This document shows positions 54,811-63,098 of a DNA stretch of 64,000 nucleotides, piece after piece (position 1 is the stretch's first letter; each line of letters begins with the position of its first letter). The position numbers and the translations under genes are program-made. The stretch comes from Streptomyces lydicus (GTDB lineage: Bacteria > Actinomycetota > Actinomycetes > Streptomycetales > Streptomycetaceae). The DNA lies in the NCBI RefSeq assembly GCF_004125265.1, contig NZ_RDTE01000003.1, positions 6,758,001 through 6,822,000 on the forward strand, in the 5' to 3' direction. Below the pieces are notes generated by a model. It had not been told where the DNA came from, ran no database searches, and saw only the letters and a program-made list of their open reading frames with translations.

Positions 54811-56263
54811 CCCCAAGGGCTTCCTGAACCACGAGCGCGAGATCGCCAAGACCCGCCCCGTCGAGGAGCGCGTCAAGGACTGGAACGAGGTCTACCAGCC
54901 CGGCTCCCTGCTGCCGATCATCAGCAAGCAGGCGTCGCGCTGCATGGACTGCGGCATCCCGTTCTGCCACAACGGCTGCCCGCTCGGAAACCTCATCCCC
55001 GAGTGGAACGACTACGCCTACCGCGAGGACTGGACCGAGGCCAGCGAGCGGCTGCACGCGACCAACAACTTCCCGGAGTTCACCGGTCGCCTCTGCCCCG
55101 CGCCCTGCGAGGCCGCCTGTGTGCTGGGCATCAACCAGCCGCCGGTGACCATCAAGAACGTCGAGGTCTCCATCATCGACAAGGCGTGGGACAACGGCGA
55201 CGTCACCCCGCAGCCGCCCGAGCGCCTGTCCGGCAAGACCGTCGCCGTCATCGGCTCGGGCCCCGCGGGCCTGGCCGCCGCCCAGCAGCTGACCCGGGCC
55301 GGCCACACCGTCGCCGTCTACGAGCGCGCGGACCGTATCGGCGGTCTTCTCCGCTACGGCATCCCCGAGTTCAAGATGGAGAAGCGGCACATCAACCGCC
55401 GCATCGAGCAGATGCGCGCGGAGGGCACCAAGTTCCGCACCGAGGTGGAGATCGGCCGGGACCTCGACGCGAAGAAGCTGCGCAAGCGCTACGACGCCGT
55501 GGTCATCGCCGCCGGCTCCACCACCTCCCGCGACCTTCCGGTGCCCGGCCGCGAGCTGAACGGCATCCACTTCGCGATGGAGTACCTGCCGCTGGCCAAC
55601 AAGGTGCAGGAGGGTGACCTGACCGTCGCCCCGATCAGCGCCGAGGGCAAGCACGTGGTCGTCATCGGCGGCGGCGACACCGGCGCGGACTGCGTCGGCA
55701 CCGCCCACCGCCAGGGCGCGGCCTCGGTCACCCAGCTGGAGATCATGGGCAAGCCGGGCGACGAGCGGAACCCGGGCCAGCCCTGGCCGACCTTCCCGAT
55801 GCTCTACAAGGTCACCTCCGCGCACGAGGAGGGCGGCGAGCGGATCTACTCCGTCTCCACCACCCACTTCGAGGGCGACGAGGACGGCAACGTCCAGTGG
55901 CTGCACCTGACCGAGGTGGAGTTCAAGGACGGCCGCCCGGAGCCGAAGCCCGGCACCGAGCGGAAGATCCCGGCCCAGCTGGTCACCCTCGCCATGGGCT
56001 TCACCGGCACCGACCAGGAGAACGGCCTGGTCGAGCAGTTCGGCCTGGAGCTCGACGAGCGCGGCAACATCGCCCGCGACGCGGACTTCGCCACCAACGT
56101 CCCCGGCGTGTACGTCGCCGGTGACGCCGGCCGCGGCCAGTCGCTGATCGTGTGGGCCATCGCCGAGGGCCGTTCCGCGGCCAAGGGCGTGGACCGCTTC
56201 CTCACCGGAGTCAGCGCCCTGCCGGCTCCCATCAAGCCGACGGACCGCGCACTGACCGTGTGA
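54803..56263 (+). CDS. gltD: Glutamate synthase small subunit
   Basis: 486 aa. Takes electrons from NADPH via FAD and 4Fe-4S clusters to GltB. N-terminal cysteines CMDCGIPFCHNGCPLGNLIPEW and CPAPCEAACVLGI ligate the clusters. FAD site GSGPAGLAAAQQLTRAGHTV, NADPH site GGGDTGADCVGTAHRQG, and C-terminal YVAGDAGRGQSLIVWAIAEGR. The ATG lies inside the last codons of gltB, indicating coupling. A large terminator follows. Confidence 0.97.
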   Translation: MADPKGFLNHEREIAKTRPVEERVKDWNEVYQPGSLLPIISKQASRCMDCGIPFCHNGCPLGNLIPEWNDYAYREDWTEASERLHATNNFPEFTGRLCPAPCEAACVLGINQPPVTIKNVEVSIIDKAWDNGDVTPQPPERLSGKTVAVIGSGPAGLAAAQQLTRAGHTVAVYERADRIGGLLRYGIPEFKMEKRHINRRIEQMRAEGTKFRTEVEIGRDLDAKKLRKRYDAVVIAAGSTTSRDLPVPGRELNGIHFAMEYLPLANKVQEGDLTVAPISAEGKHVVVIGGGDTGADCVGTAHRQGAASVTQLEIMGKPGDERNPGQPWPTFPMLYKVTSAHEEGGERIYSVSTTHFEGDEDGNVQWLHLTEVEFKDGRPEPKPGTERKIPAQLVTLAMGFTGTDQENGLVEQFGLELDERGNIARDADFATNVPGVYVAGDAGRGQSLIVWAIAEGRSAAKGVDRFLTGVSALPAPIKPTDRALTV

Positions 56264-56302
56264 TCCGTCCCCCGATGTCCCGTACAACGTCGTACGGAAC
56301 AA

Positions 56303-56349
56303 CCGCGGCGCCTGTCCCCCTCCCCCGACCGGGAGGGCAGGCGCCGCGG
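56303..56349. terminator. gltBD terminator (bidirectional)
   Basis: CCGCGGCGCCTG (56303-56314) with CAGGCGCCGCGG (56338-56349), extended inwards by CCTCCC/GGGAGG with small bulges. It is between the convergent gltD and flavin-reductase-like genes. A smaller CCGTAC/GTACGG hairpin (56280-56297) precedes it. Confidence 0.8.
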
Positions 56350-56378
56350 GCCTGTGCGGACACCTCCCGGTCCCCGGA

Positions 56379-56972
56379 TCAGGTGCCCCGGGCGCCCTGC
56401 AAGCCACCGCTCCCGGCCGGGAAGCGCCGCTCCCACTGCCGTGCCATCTCCCGCGCGGGCACCGGCACGGCCTGCGGCGGGGGAGTGCCCGACGGCCGGA
56501 AATCGTGTACCGGCGGATGCCACGCCGCCGCGCCGGTCACCGGGCCGCTGGGCGGCCCCACCCACCGTGGATCGGCATGCACCCGCAGCACCTGCGCCTC
56601 GATCCGCGTCCATGCCCCGTCGGTGACCGTCCGCCCCCCGACCCGGCGGGCCTCCAACTGCACCGGGCAGTGCGCCAGTCGGGGCGGCCGCACCAATTCG
56701 GACGGCTCCGTCCACGGCGCATCCGTGGTGCAGGGCATGCCGCCCGTCGTCCCCTCCTCGGTCCCCGCTTCGTCCGGCGGCAGATTGAAGACCACGTCCG
56801 GGCGCACCGCGAGATTCCGCGCGGTCCGGCCGCGGGCCGGCAGCCAGACGCTGACGGCCGGTCCGAGCTCCCACCGGATGCGCAGCTCGACCAGTACGAA
56901 TGTCCCGTCGTCGTTCTCCGTGGACAGCAGCGCCGGGGCGGCCGAACTGCTCTTCTCCAGCGCGACTTTCAT
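56379..56972 (-). CDS. Flavin reductase-like (FMN-binding split barrel) protein
   Basis: 197 aa. DGTFVLVELRIRWELGPAVSVWLP, TARNLAVRPDVVFNLPPDE, PPRLAHCPVQLEARRVG and the late LRVHADPRWV match the order of strands in flavin reductase-like domain proteins, which bind FMN as dimers. Electron donor and partner unknown. ATG at 56972 with CGGAG close upstream. Divergent from an ArsR-type regulator across 61 bp, so likely its target. Confidence 0.65.
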   Translation of the reverse strand: MKVALEKSSSAAPALLSTENDDGTFVLVELRIRWELGPAVSVWLPARGRTARNLAVRPDVVFNLPPDEAGTEEGTTGGMPCTTDAPWTEPSELVRPPRLAHCPVQLEARRVGGRTVTDGAWTRIEAQVLRVHADPRWVGPPSGPVTGAAAWHPPVHDFRPSGTPPPQAVPVPAREMARQWERRFPAGSGGLQGARGT

Positions 56973-56999
56973 GGCTCCGAGGATAGGAGCCGGTTGATT

Positions 57000-57011
57000 C
57001 GGTGCTCACCG
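57000..57011. promoter_or_regulatory. Operator candidate in the 61-bp divergent gap
   Basis: CGGTGCTCACCG (5-bp arms, 2-nt centre) lies between the flavin-reductase-like gene and the regulator; GTTATCAGAGGTTAC follows at 57015-57029. This gap is notably A/T-rich for the window. Confidence 0.35.
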
Positions 57012-57033
57012 AAATGTTATCAGAGGTTACTCT

Positions 57034-57837
57034 GTGTACATGAAACGATGGGACGCCGATCAGGAAAGCGTCGCGGAAACCCCCGATCTGGCCGCCCTCG
57101 CGGCACTGCTCGCGGACCGCACCCGTGCCGCCATCTGCATGGCCCTGCTCGACGGCGGCGCCTGGACCGCCGGTGAACTCGCCGCATACGCCGCGGTGGC
57201 ACCCTCCACCACCACCGAACACCTCAACCTCCTGGTCGCCGGAGGCCTGCTCGCCGAGGAGCGACAGGGGCGGCGGCGCTACGTACGCCTGGCCGGGCCG
57301 GAGGCCGCGGAGACCCTGGAGAACCTTGCCGCCCTCGCCCCCTACCGCCGGGTCCCGGTCCGCTCCCTGGCCGAGGCCAACCACCGCAGGGCCCTGCATC
57401 ACGCCCGTACGTGCTACGACCACATCGCCGGCGCGCTCGGCGTCGCCATCGCCGAGGCGATGACCGAACGCGGCCTGCTGGGGCGGGACCACGGCCCGGT
57501 GCTGACCGTCGAGGGGGCCGGCTGGCTGACCGCCCTCGGCATCCCCGACACCGACCCCTCGGCGGCGCACCGGGCGCATGTCCGCACCTGCCTCGACTGG
57601 ACGGTGCGCCGCCGGCATCTCTCCGGCGCGGTCGGCGCCGCCCTCTACCGCCACGCCCTGGAACGCGGCTGGGTCGTCAAGGCCGTCACCACCCGCATCC
57701 TGACCGTCACCGCGGCGGGCCGTACGGTCTTCCGCGCGCAGCTCGGCCTGCCCGACGAGGCACTGTTCCCCTCCCTCGCCCTCGCCCCGCCCCCGCCCGG
57801 CGGCCCCGGGACGCTCAGCCCTCGCCGACCTGACTGA
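57034..57837 (+). CDS. ArsR-type winged-helix transcriptional regulator
   Basis: 267 aa. An N-terminal HTH of the ArsR family (LAALLADRTRAAICMALLDGGAWTAGELA, then VAPSTTTEHLNLLVAGGLLAEERQGRRRYVRLA) precedes a C-terminal domain with two further segments usual in longer streptomycete members (HARTCYDHIAGALGVAIAEAM; CLDWTVRRRHLSGAVGAALY). No metal-binding Cys cluster, so the signal is not evidently a metal. GTG at 57034 (or ATG 57040). It likely controls the divergent flavin-reductase-like gene. Its last codons overlap an SDR relic. Confidence 0.87.
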   Translation: MYMKRWDADQESVAETPDLAALAALLADRTRAAICMALLDGGAWTAGELAAYAAVAPSTTTEHLNLLVAGGLLAEERQGRRRYVRLAGPEAAETLENLAALAPYRRVPVRSLAEANHRRALHHARTCYDHIAGALGVAIAEAMTERGLLGRDHGPVLTVEGAGWLTALGIPDTDPSAAHRAHVRTCLDWTVRRRHLSGAVGAALYRHALERGWVVKAVTTRILTVTAAGRTVFRAQLGLPDEALFPSLALAPPPPGGPGTLSPRRPD

Positions 57838-57995
57838 TCCGGTCGTCGCCGAGCTTGCGCTGGGTGTCCTCGGTGGGCCGCGCCGGGTCCGTCGCCGACA
57901 TCGCCGGCACGGTGGCCTTCCTGGCCTCGCCGGCGGCCCGGCACGTCACCGGCCAGGTGCTGAACGTCAACGGAGGTACCCGCGGGACCCGTTGA
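57812..57995 (+). pseudogene. 3' fragment of a short-chain dehydrogenase/reductase, frameshifted
   Basis: The frame ending at TGA 57993-57995 reads GRAGSVADIAGTVAFLASPA then ARHVTGQVLNVNGGTRGTR, the standard C-terminus of SDR enzymes. Upstream, a frame shifted by one base reads ALADLTDPVVAELALGVLGG; removing one G in the run at 57875-57877 would join them. No start codon, Rossmann glycines or YxxxK site are present. It is a relic whose 5' part was probably lost when the present neighbours were joined. Confidence 0.75.
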
Positions 57996-58093
57996 GGCCT
58001 CCCCGGCCCGGACTGCCCGGTGCGGAGTGTTCGGCCGGTCCGGCCTGCCCAGCCTTCCCGGGCCGCGTGCCGGGTCGTGGCGGGACGGACGGA

Positions 58094-58576
58094 CTATGCG
58101 TCGTCGTCGCCGTCCGCCGCGAGCCGGGCCGGGAAACCGCCGGTAGCCACCGGCCCCCAGCGCAGCGGGGTCACCCGGATCAGCGACTTGCCCTGGGTGC
58201 GCATCGCCTCCCGGTACTCGTCCCAGTCCGGGTGCTCCCCGGCGATGTTGCGGTAGTACTCGACAAGCGGCTCGACCGAATCCGGGGCGTCGATGACCTC
58301 GGCCTCGCCGTCGATCTGCACCCACGGGCCGTTCCATTCGTCGGACAGCACGATGACGCTGACCGACGAGACCCGGCGGACGTTGCGGACCTTGGCGCGC
58401 TCCGGATACGTCGACATGACCAGCCGTCCGGAGTCGTCCACCCCGCAGGTCAACGGTGAGCCCTGCGGGGTGCCGTCGCTGCGGCGGGTGAGCAGGATCG
58501 CGCGGTGACGGGGGCGGACGAACTCCAGCAGCTCGGGCAGTTCGACACGGGTGTTGCGGGCGATGGAAGGGCTCAT
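58094..58576 (-). CDS. PPOX-class (F420-dependent type) oxidoreductase
   Basis: 160 aa split-barrel protein. PRHRAILLTRRSDGTPQGSPL, LVMSTYPERAKVRNVRR, VQIDGEAEVID and the C-terminal LIRVTPLRWGPVATGGFPA are typical of actinobacterial F420/FMN PPOX-fold enzymes. Substrate unknown. ATG at 58576 follows a TAGGCT element by 7 nt, so leaderless. Monocistronic. Confidence 0.85.
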   Translation of the reverse strand: MSPSIARNTRVELPELLEFVRPRHRAILLTRRSDGTPQGSPLTCGVDDSGRLVMSTYPERAKVRNVRRVSSVSVIVLSDEWNGPWVQIDGEAEVIDAPDSVEPLVEYYRNIAGEHPDWDEYREAMRTQGKSLIRVTPLRWGPVATGGFPARLAADGDDDA

Positions 58577-58652
58577 ACGGGCGAGCCTAGGGGGTGGAGT
58601 GCGCGTGCGCGCGAACCGCGGAGCGGGCGCGCGCTCACGCCGCACCCGCAGG

Positions 58653-59141
58653 TCAGCCCTTGACGAGCTGCTTGCCGGTCGCCGCGTCCACGACCTTGCG
58701 GCCGTCCAGCGCGCTCTTGAGGTGCACGGTCACCTTGTCGGTGGCCAGTTGCTCGGTGCACATCCCCTTGGAGCTCTTCCGCTTGCCCCAGCCGGTGATC
58801 ACCACAAGGTCCTTCGACTCATGGCTGCGCGCCCCGAAGCGGGCATCGCAGGCGCTGTGCCCGACGGTGACGGTGATCTCCCGTGCCCCCGTCTTCTCCG
58901 GGCGCTCCGCCTTCACCAGCGGCAGCAGCGCCTGCTGACGGCCGTGGACGGGGGAGACCTTCGGCCAGTCCCGCACGATCTGATCGGCGCGCTGCTCGAA
59001 CGCATCCTGCTTCTTCGGCGGTGCCGCGGGGGTCACCTTCTGCTCGTTCTGGCCGCAGCCGGACAGCGTGACGGCGCCGGCCGCCGCCAGCGCGAGCACG
59101 GCGGTGAAGGTACGGGTGCGGGAGAGGTGGGATCCTCGCAT
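58653..59141 (-). CDS. Secreted lipoprotein of unknown function
   Basis: 162 aa. Signal peptide with lipobox: basic start MRGSHLSRTRTF, hydrophobic VLALAAAGAVT, then LSGC (Cys29 predicted lipidated, the type of substrate Lgt and LspA act on). The mature part has a conserved Cys pair (HSACDARFG and GMCTEQLA) that could be a disulfide made by the DsbA-like proteins. ATG at 59141 with AAGGAGG 8 nt upstream. No known domain recognised. Confidence 0.85.
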   Translation of the reverse strand: MRGSHLSRTRTFTAVLALAAAGAVTLSGCGQNEQKVTPAAPPKKQDAFEQRADQIVRDWPKVSPVHGRQQALLPLVKAERPEKTGAREITVTVGHSACDARFGARSHESKDLVVITGWGKRKSSKGMCTEQLATDKVTVHLKSALDGRKVVDAATGKQLVKG

Positions 59142-59299
59142 GACATTGCCTCCTTGTGTCACGGATGGGACGTGCCAGGCGCAAGACAGGTTCCGGCCGC
59201 TTTCCGGCGGTGCCGTGGACGCCGCCGTGGCCGTGGTTGCCGCCCGTGCCGTGGATGCCGCCGGGGCCGGGGAGACGCTGCTTCGCCGTCCGGTCGGCT

Positions 59300-59331
59300 C
59301 ACGGTGAAACCCGGTCCGCCCACGGTGAAAC
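59300..59331. repeat. Two CACGGTGAAAC direct repeats
   Basis: Identical 11-mers at 59300-59310 and 59321-59331, 21 bp apart (two helical turns), 40-70 bp before the MBL hydrolase start. This is a candidate binding site for a regulator. Preceding GCCGTGGA(C/T)GCCGCC repeats (about 59213-59265) are low-complexity. Confidence 0.5.
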
Positions 59332-59371
59332 AGCCGCGGCGGCGGACCGCCCGCCCGCTAGCGTCCGGGCC

Positions 59372-60106
59372 ATGGACACCCTCACCGCACTCACTCCCAC
59401 CGTCTGGCAACTCCCGTTCCCCGTAGGGCACGTGTACCTCGTCGCCCTCCCCGACGACGGCTATGCGGTGGTCGACACCGGCGTGCCCGGTTCGGCCCCC
59501 GCCATCCTCGACGCCCTCGCCACACTCGGTGGCCGGCCCGGCCGGCTGCGGCAGATCGTGCTCACCCACTCCCACCTGGACCACATGGGCTCCGCCGCCG
59601 ACCTGGCCGATGCCACCGGAGCCCGTGTCCTGGCCGGCGCACTGGACGCCCCGTACATCCGTGGCACCGCCCCGGAGCCCGAGCCGGTGCCCACCCCCGC
59701 GGAACGGTCCCTGCACGAAGGGATCATGGCGGGCCTGGCGGCCGCCGGGACCCCGCCGCTGCGCCATACCGAGGTCGATACCGTCCTGCACGACGGGGAC
59801 ACCCTCGACGGCTGGGGTGAAGAGGTGCGGGTGCTGCACGTCCCCGGTCACACCCCCGGCGGGATCGCCCTGCACCTCCCCGCGAGCCGGGTGCTCTTCC
59901 CCGGCGACCTCATCGCCACCGACCCCGACGGCCGCCGCGCGGTGCTCGGCCCGTTCAACGTCGCACGTGAGGAGGCCATCGCGTCCTTCCGGCGGCTCGC
60001 CGCCCTCGAAGACGTCGACACGGTCTGCGTACCGCACGGCGTCCCCCTGCGCACCGGCGCCCGGGACGTACTGGCCGCGGCCACACCGGAGAAGGACTGG
60101 CTCTGA
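59372..60106 (+). CDS. MBL-fold metallo-hydrolase
   Basis: 244 aa. Dinuclear metal site HSHLDHMG (HxHxDH) with later His in VLHVPGHTPGGIALH, FPGDLIATDP and a terminal VPHG, as in glyoxalase II/lactonase-like hydrolases. Substrate unknown. ATG at 59372 is 8 nt after TAGCGT (59359-59364), a leaderless layout. Confidence 0.92.
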   Translation: MDTLTALTPTVWQLPFPVGHVYLVALPDDGYAVVDTGVPGSAPAILDALATLGGRPGRLRQIVLTHSHLDHMGSAADLADATGARVLAGALDAPYIRGTAPEPEPVPTPAERSLHEGIMAGLAAAGTPPLRHTEVDTVLHDGDTLDGWGEEVRVLHVPGHTPGGIALHLPASRVLFPGDLIATDPDGRRAVLGPFNVAREEAIASFRRLAALEDVDTVCVPHGVPLRTGARDVLAAATPEKDWL

Positions 60107-60167
60107 ACGGTGCCCGCGCGGGGCGCGGCGCGTCCCCCGCACCGGGGGACACGGGTAATCTCGCGCG

Positions 60168-60256
60168 GGTGTTCCCCGGCAGGCGAACCGGCCCGGCGAA
60201 CCGGCAGGACGAACCAGCAGGACGAACCGGCCCGGGGAACCGGTTCGGGGAACACC
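60168..60256. repeat. Six 13-bp direct repeats framed by 10-bp inverted repeats
   Basis: Units of GGCAGGACGAACC type at 60178, 60190, 60203, 60216, 60229 and 60242 (first is 12 bp). GGTGTTCCCC (60168-60177) and its complement GGGGAACACC (60247-60256) flank them, and GAACCGGTTC (60237-60246) is a palindrome inside. A TAATCT -10 element (60156-60161) lies just before, so the array would be in the 5' leader of the alpha/beta hydrolase mRNA. Confidence 0.8.
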
Positions 60257-60296
60257 GGCAGGCGGGCGAGCGCGGGACGCGAGGAGAGACACGGGC

Positions 60297-60992
60297 ATGC
60301 AGTTGCACACCCACGAGTGGGGCACCGGCGAGCGGACCGCGGTGCTGGTCCACGGGCTGATGTCCGACCACCGCACCTGGCACCGCGTCGCTCCGGCACT
60401 CGCCGACCGGGGCTATCGCGTCATCGCCGTCGACCTGCGCGGCCACGGCCGCAGCCCGCGCGGCGACTACGACCCCGAGCTGTACGCCGAAGACCTCGTG
60501 GAGACCCTGCCCGCCGCCCCCGAGGTCGTCATCGGACATTCGCTGGGCGGCCTGGCACTGTCCCTGGCGGTGGAGCGGCTGCAGCCGCGGCGGGCCGTCT
60601 ACAGCGATCCCGCCTGGCAGTTCCCCAGGTTCCAGGAGCCCGTCGACCCCGCCCTGTTCGTCACGTTCAAGCGGGCCGACCGGGCGATGCTGCGCACCTT
60701 CAACCCGCGCTGGAACGACTCCGATCTCGACATCGAGCTGGCCACGATCGCGCAGTGGGACACCGCCACCGCCCTCGCGCTGTCCGCCGTGCACCGGCAG
60801 GACCATGTGCCCGAGAAGCCGGTCGTCCCGTCACTGGTGCAGTTCGCGGGGGAGGGCTTCCTCTTCTCCGAGCAGGCGGCAGACGAGCTGACCGGCCGCG
60901 GCTTCGAGGTCCGTACGGTGCCCGGCGCCGGACACACCATCCACCGCGACGACTTCGACGGCTTCATGGCGGGGCTGGAGGGGTGGGTCTAG
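60297..60992 (+). CDS. Alpha/beta hydrolase
   Basis: 231 aa. Nucleophile elbow GHSLGGLALS, oxyanion region LVHGLMSDHRTWHRVAPALADRGYRVIAVDLRGHGRS, and final catalytic His in VPGAGHTIHRDDFDGFM. Lipase/esterase/epoxide-hydrolase-like; no signal peptide, so cytoplasmic. ATG at 60297 with GAGGAGAG at 60281-60288. Substrate unknown. Confidence 0.9.
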   Translation: MQLHTHEWGTGERTAVLVHGLMSDHRTWHRVAPALADRGYRVIAVDLRGHGRSPRGDYDPELYAEDLVETLPAAPEVVIGHSLGGLALSLAVERLQPRRAVYSDPAWQFPRFQEPVDPALFVTFKRADRAMLRTFNPRWNDSDLDIELATIAQWDTATALALSAVHRQDHVPEKPVVPSLVQFAGEGFLFSEQAADELTGRGFEVRTVPGAGHTIHRDDFDGFMAGLEGWV

Positions 60993-61082
60993 GGGAGCAC
61001 GCCCCCGGCGGACTCCTCCCGTGTGCCGGGTGGCGTCCTGCCGCCGTCTCCTTGCCGTGTGCGGCCCCATACTTGCCGTGTG

Positions 61083-61841
61083 ATGAGCGAAGACGAGGAC
61101 GCGGAGCGTGCCCGCCGCTGGCTGGCAGCGGCAGGTGTGACACAAGTCAGCAGCGACGCCTGGCGGCAGGGCGATTCTCCGGAGGTGCTGCTGACGCCGA
61201 ACGAGGTGGCACACACCTGGACGAGCGTGGCCCTGGAGGATCCCGCGCTGGAGGCGACCGCCCGGCTGCGGACTGCCCTCGGCCTGCTGGATCTGCTCGG
61301 CGAGTACTGGGTGACGATGGAGATCCGCCTCGCTCTCGCGGACAAGCACAACCCCCTGCCGGCGGAGGCGTTCTGGGATTCCTGCCGGGTGCGGCTGGAG
61401 GCCGCGGCCGAGCCCGAGGCGCTGCTCTACTCGCTCTGGGTCGACTGGTTCGAGGACCGGGACACCTCGGCGACGGCGTTCGCCGAGGTGCTGGGCAACG
61501 ACATCGCCTCGCTGCCGGCCCAGGAGATACCTGCCGGCCCGGACCGCGGCCCGCTGCTGCGCCGCGCCCGGCGTGTTCTCGAAGCCTCGGGGCCCGTGCC
61601 CTGGCCGGTCAAGCAGCCGGCCTACCGGACGGCGGCGGGGATACCCGAACTTCACCCCGCGCTGTTCCGCGGGCTCCTCGGCAGCTACCACGATATCTAT
61701 GGAGACCTCGAACCCGAGGCCGCCGTCGTGCTCTTGAGGCAACTGGACCTCCCGGCCGCCACCGAGCACCTGACGAAACTGCACCAGGTCCTCCAGGCCG
61801 GCCACCGCAATCACTACCTCGCTCCGCACGCCTGGCGGTGA
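61083..61841 (+). CDS. Hypothetical protein, mostly helical
   Basis: 252 aa, unrecognised. Acidic, predicted helical, with tryptophan-rich blocks (DLLGEYWVTMEIRLALADKH; LLYSLWVDWFEDRD). No signal peptide, membrane span or catalytic motif seen. ATG at 61083 lies about 10 nt after CATACT, possible leaderless start; an upstream GTG at 61080 is adjacent. Codon use matches neighbours. Its stop is part of a 10-bp tandem repeat. Confidence 0.75.
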   Translation: MSEDEDAERARRWLAAAGVTQVSSDAWRQGDSPEVLLTPNEVAHTWTSVALEDPALEATARLRTALGLLDLLGEYWVTMEIRLALADKHNPLPAEAFWDSCRVRLEAAAEPEALLYSLWVDWFEDRDTSATAFAEVLGNDIASLPAQEIPAGPDRGPLLRRARRVLEASGPVPWPVKQPAYRTAAGIPELHPALFRGLLGSYHDIYGDLEPEAAVVLLRQLDLPAATEHLTKLHQVLQAGHRNHYLAPHAWR

Positions 61842-61885
61842 GCAGCGGTGAGCGGCGGTGAGCAGGGGGAACCCAGCGGTGAGTA
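61835..61885. repeat. 10-bp tandem repeats spanning a stop codon
   Basis: GCGGTGAGCA, GCGGTGAGCG, GCGGTGAGCA lie head to tail at 61835-61864, with a further GCGGTGAGTA at 61876-61885. The first TGA is the stop of the upstream gene. Confidence 0.85.
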
Positions 61886-61937
61886 CCGGTGAACCCGGGG
61901 GATCCGGCAGGGAGCCGGGGAGCAGGCCAGCGCTCCG

Positions 61938-62834
61938 TCACGTATCGCAGTCCAGCAGCGTCTTGCACAGCCCGCAGCGGGCCTGCAGCCGGCCACGGAC
62001 CGGGACCCGGATCCGCTGGTGGCAGGCGGGGCAGGGGAAGGACACCCGCAGGGGCGGCGGGCCCTCGAAGGCGTAGTCGCCGGTGGCGGGCGGGCGGCCG
62101 GTGCGCCGTGGATCCTGCGCCGCCCGGCGGTCCTTGGCGTAGCGCAGCCGGGCGGCCCAGCCGGCGGTGGCGAGCGGCGGCCTGCGGGCGTCCCGGCGGG
62201 CCCGTGCCGCGCCCGCCGTGTACGCGTCGTACGCCTGCGGGCTGGTGAACCACGGCGACGGGTCCTCGCCGAAGAACTCGGCCCGCTGGGCAAGGACATA
62301 CCCGAACTCCTCCGGCGTCAGATAGCCGAGCTTCTGCGAGAGCGGGCCGTGCTCGCGGAAGGCGTCCAGCAGCAGCCAGCCCGCGCCGAGGTACGCGGCC
62401 GCGGTGTCGGTGAGGATCTCGTTGTCCCGGGTGCCGGGGAACGACAGGTCCAGACGGTGCAGATACAGGTGCATCACCTCATGGGCCAGCGCGGCGCCGA
62501 TGTCCTTGCGGTGCTTCCTGAAGCGGTCGTTGAGCTCGATGAAGTACTCCGGCCCCGCGCTGAGTTCGACGACGGCGGCGTGTTCCATCTCCCGGAACGT
62601 GATGACCGTCCGCGCGTCCGGCAGATGCAGATGGCGGAGCATGACCCGGGCGACCCGCTGCGCCCCCAGGTGCAGCTCCTCGGTCTCGTCGAAGGCCACA
62701 TCGACCGGCAGCACACTGGTGGCAAAAGTGCTCACCGTGTCGTACGACAGGCGCTTGAACAGCGCGTGGACGGCCGCACGCACCGTGTCGAGATGCGGGT
62801 ATCCGTGCTCGATCTCACTGCCGCCCGTGGTCAC
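61938..62834 (-). CDS. HExxH zinc metallopeptidase-like protein with C-terminal zinc ribbon
   Basis: 298 aa. HEVMHLYLHRL at 118-128 is a metalloprotease HExxH site; a downstream DTAAAYLGAG segment could give the third ligand. The C-terminus has CPACHQRIRVPVRGRLQARCGLC, a C4 zinc ribbon. No signal peptide, so intracellular or nonclassical. GTG at 62834 is chosen: TACAGT is 8 nt upstream (leaderless) and residues before it are low-complexity. Target unknown. Divergent from the trypsin gene over 264 bp. Confidence 0.75.
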   Translation of the reverse strand: MTTGGSEIEHGYPHLDTVRAAVHALFKRLSYDTVSTFATSVLPVDVAFDETEELHLGAQRVARVMLRHLHLPDARTVITFREMEHAAVVELSAGPEYFIELNDRFRKHRKDIGAALAHEVMHLYLHRLDLSFPGTRDNEILTDTAAAYLGAGWLLLDAFREHGPLSQKLGYLTPEEFGYVLAQRAEFFGEDPSPWFTSPQAYDAYTAGAARARRDARRPPLATAGWAARLRYAKDRRAAQDPRRTGRPPATGDYAFEGPPPLRVSFPCPACHQRIRVPVRGRLQARCGLCKTLLDCDT

Positions 62835-63098
62835 CCGGCCACTGTACGGGGGCCGGGAAGGTCCGGTATGGGCCGTACGGGGCCTGTGGGGCAGGCGAGT
62901 TGGCCGGATGCGCACTCTTGTCACCCCGATCGGCCGCTCCACATAATCACAGGGCGCTTTACGGACTCATCCCCCACTGGGTCCGGTCGCCTTGCGGCGT
63001 GCGGCCGTCCTCCACACACCTTCTGCGGCGGCCACGTCCGGCTCCGGTGTTGGCATGGGCTCGTCATCGACGTGCAACCCCCCACGAAAGGAAGCCCG

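Noticed and set aside
51166..54876. 1236-codon minus-strand frame antisense to gltB
   Set aside because: Same shadow effect; gltB is unmistakable in the other strand.
60169..60360. GTG-initiated 63-codon frame through the 13-bp repeat array
   Set aside because: Overlaps the alpha/beta hydrolase start out of frame and consists mainly of the repeats; kept only as a possible leader peptide.
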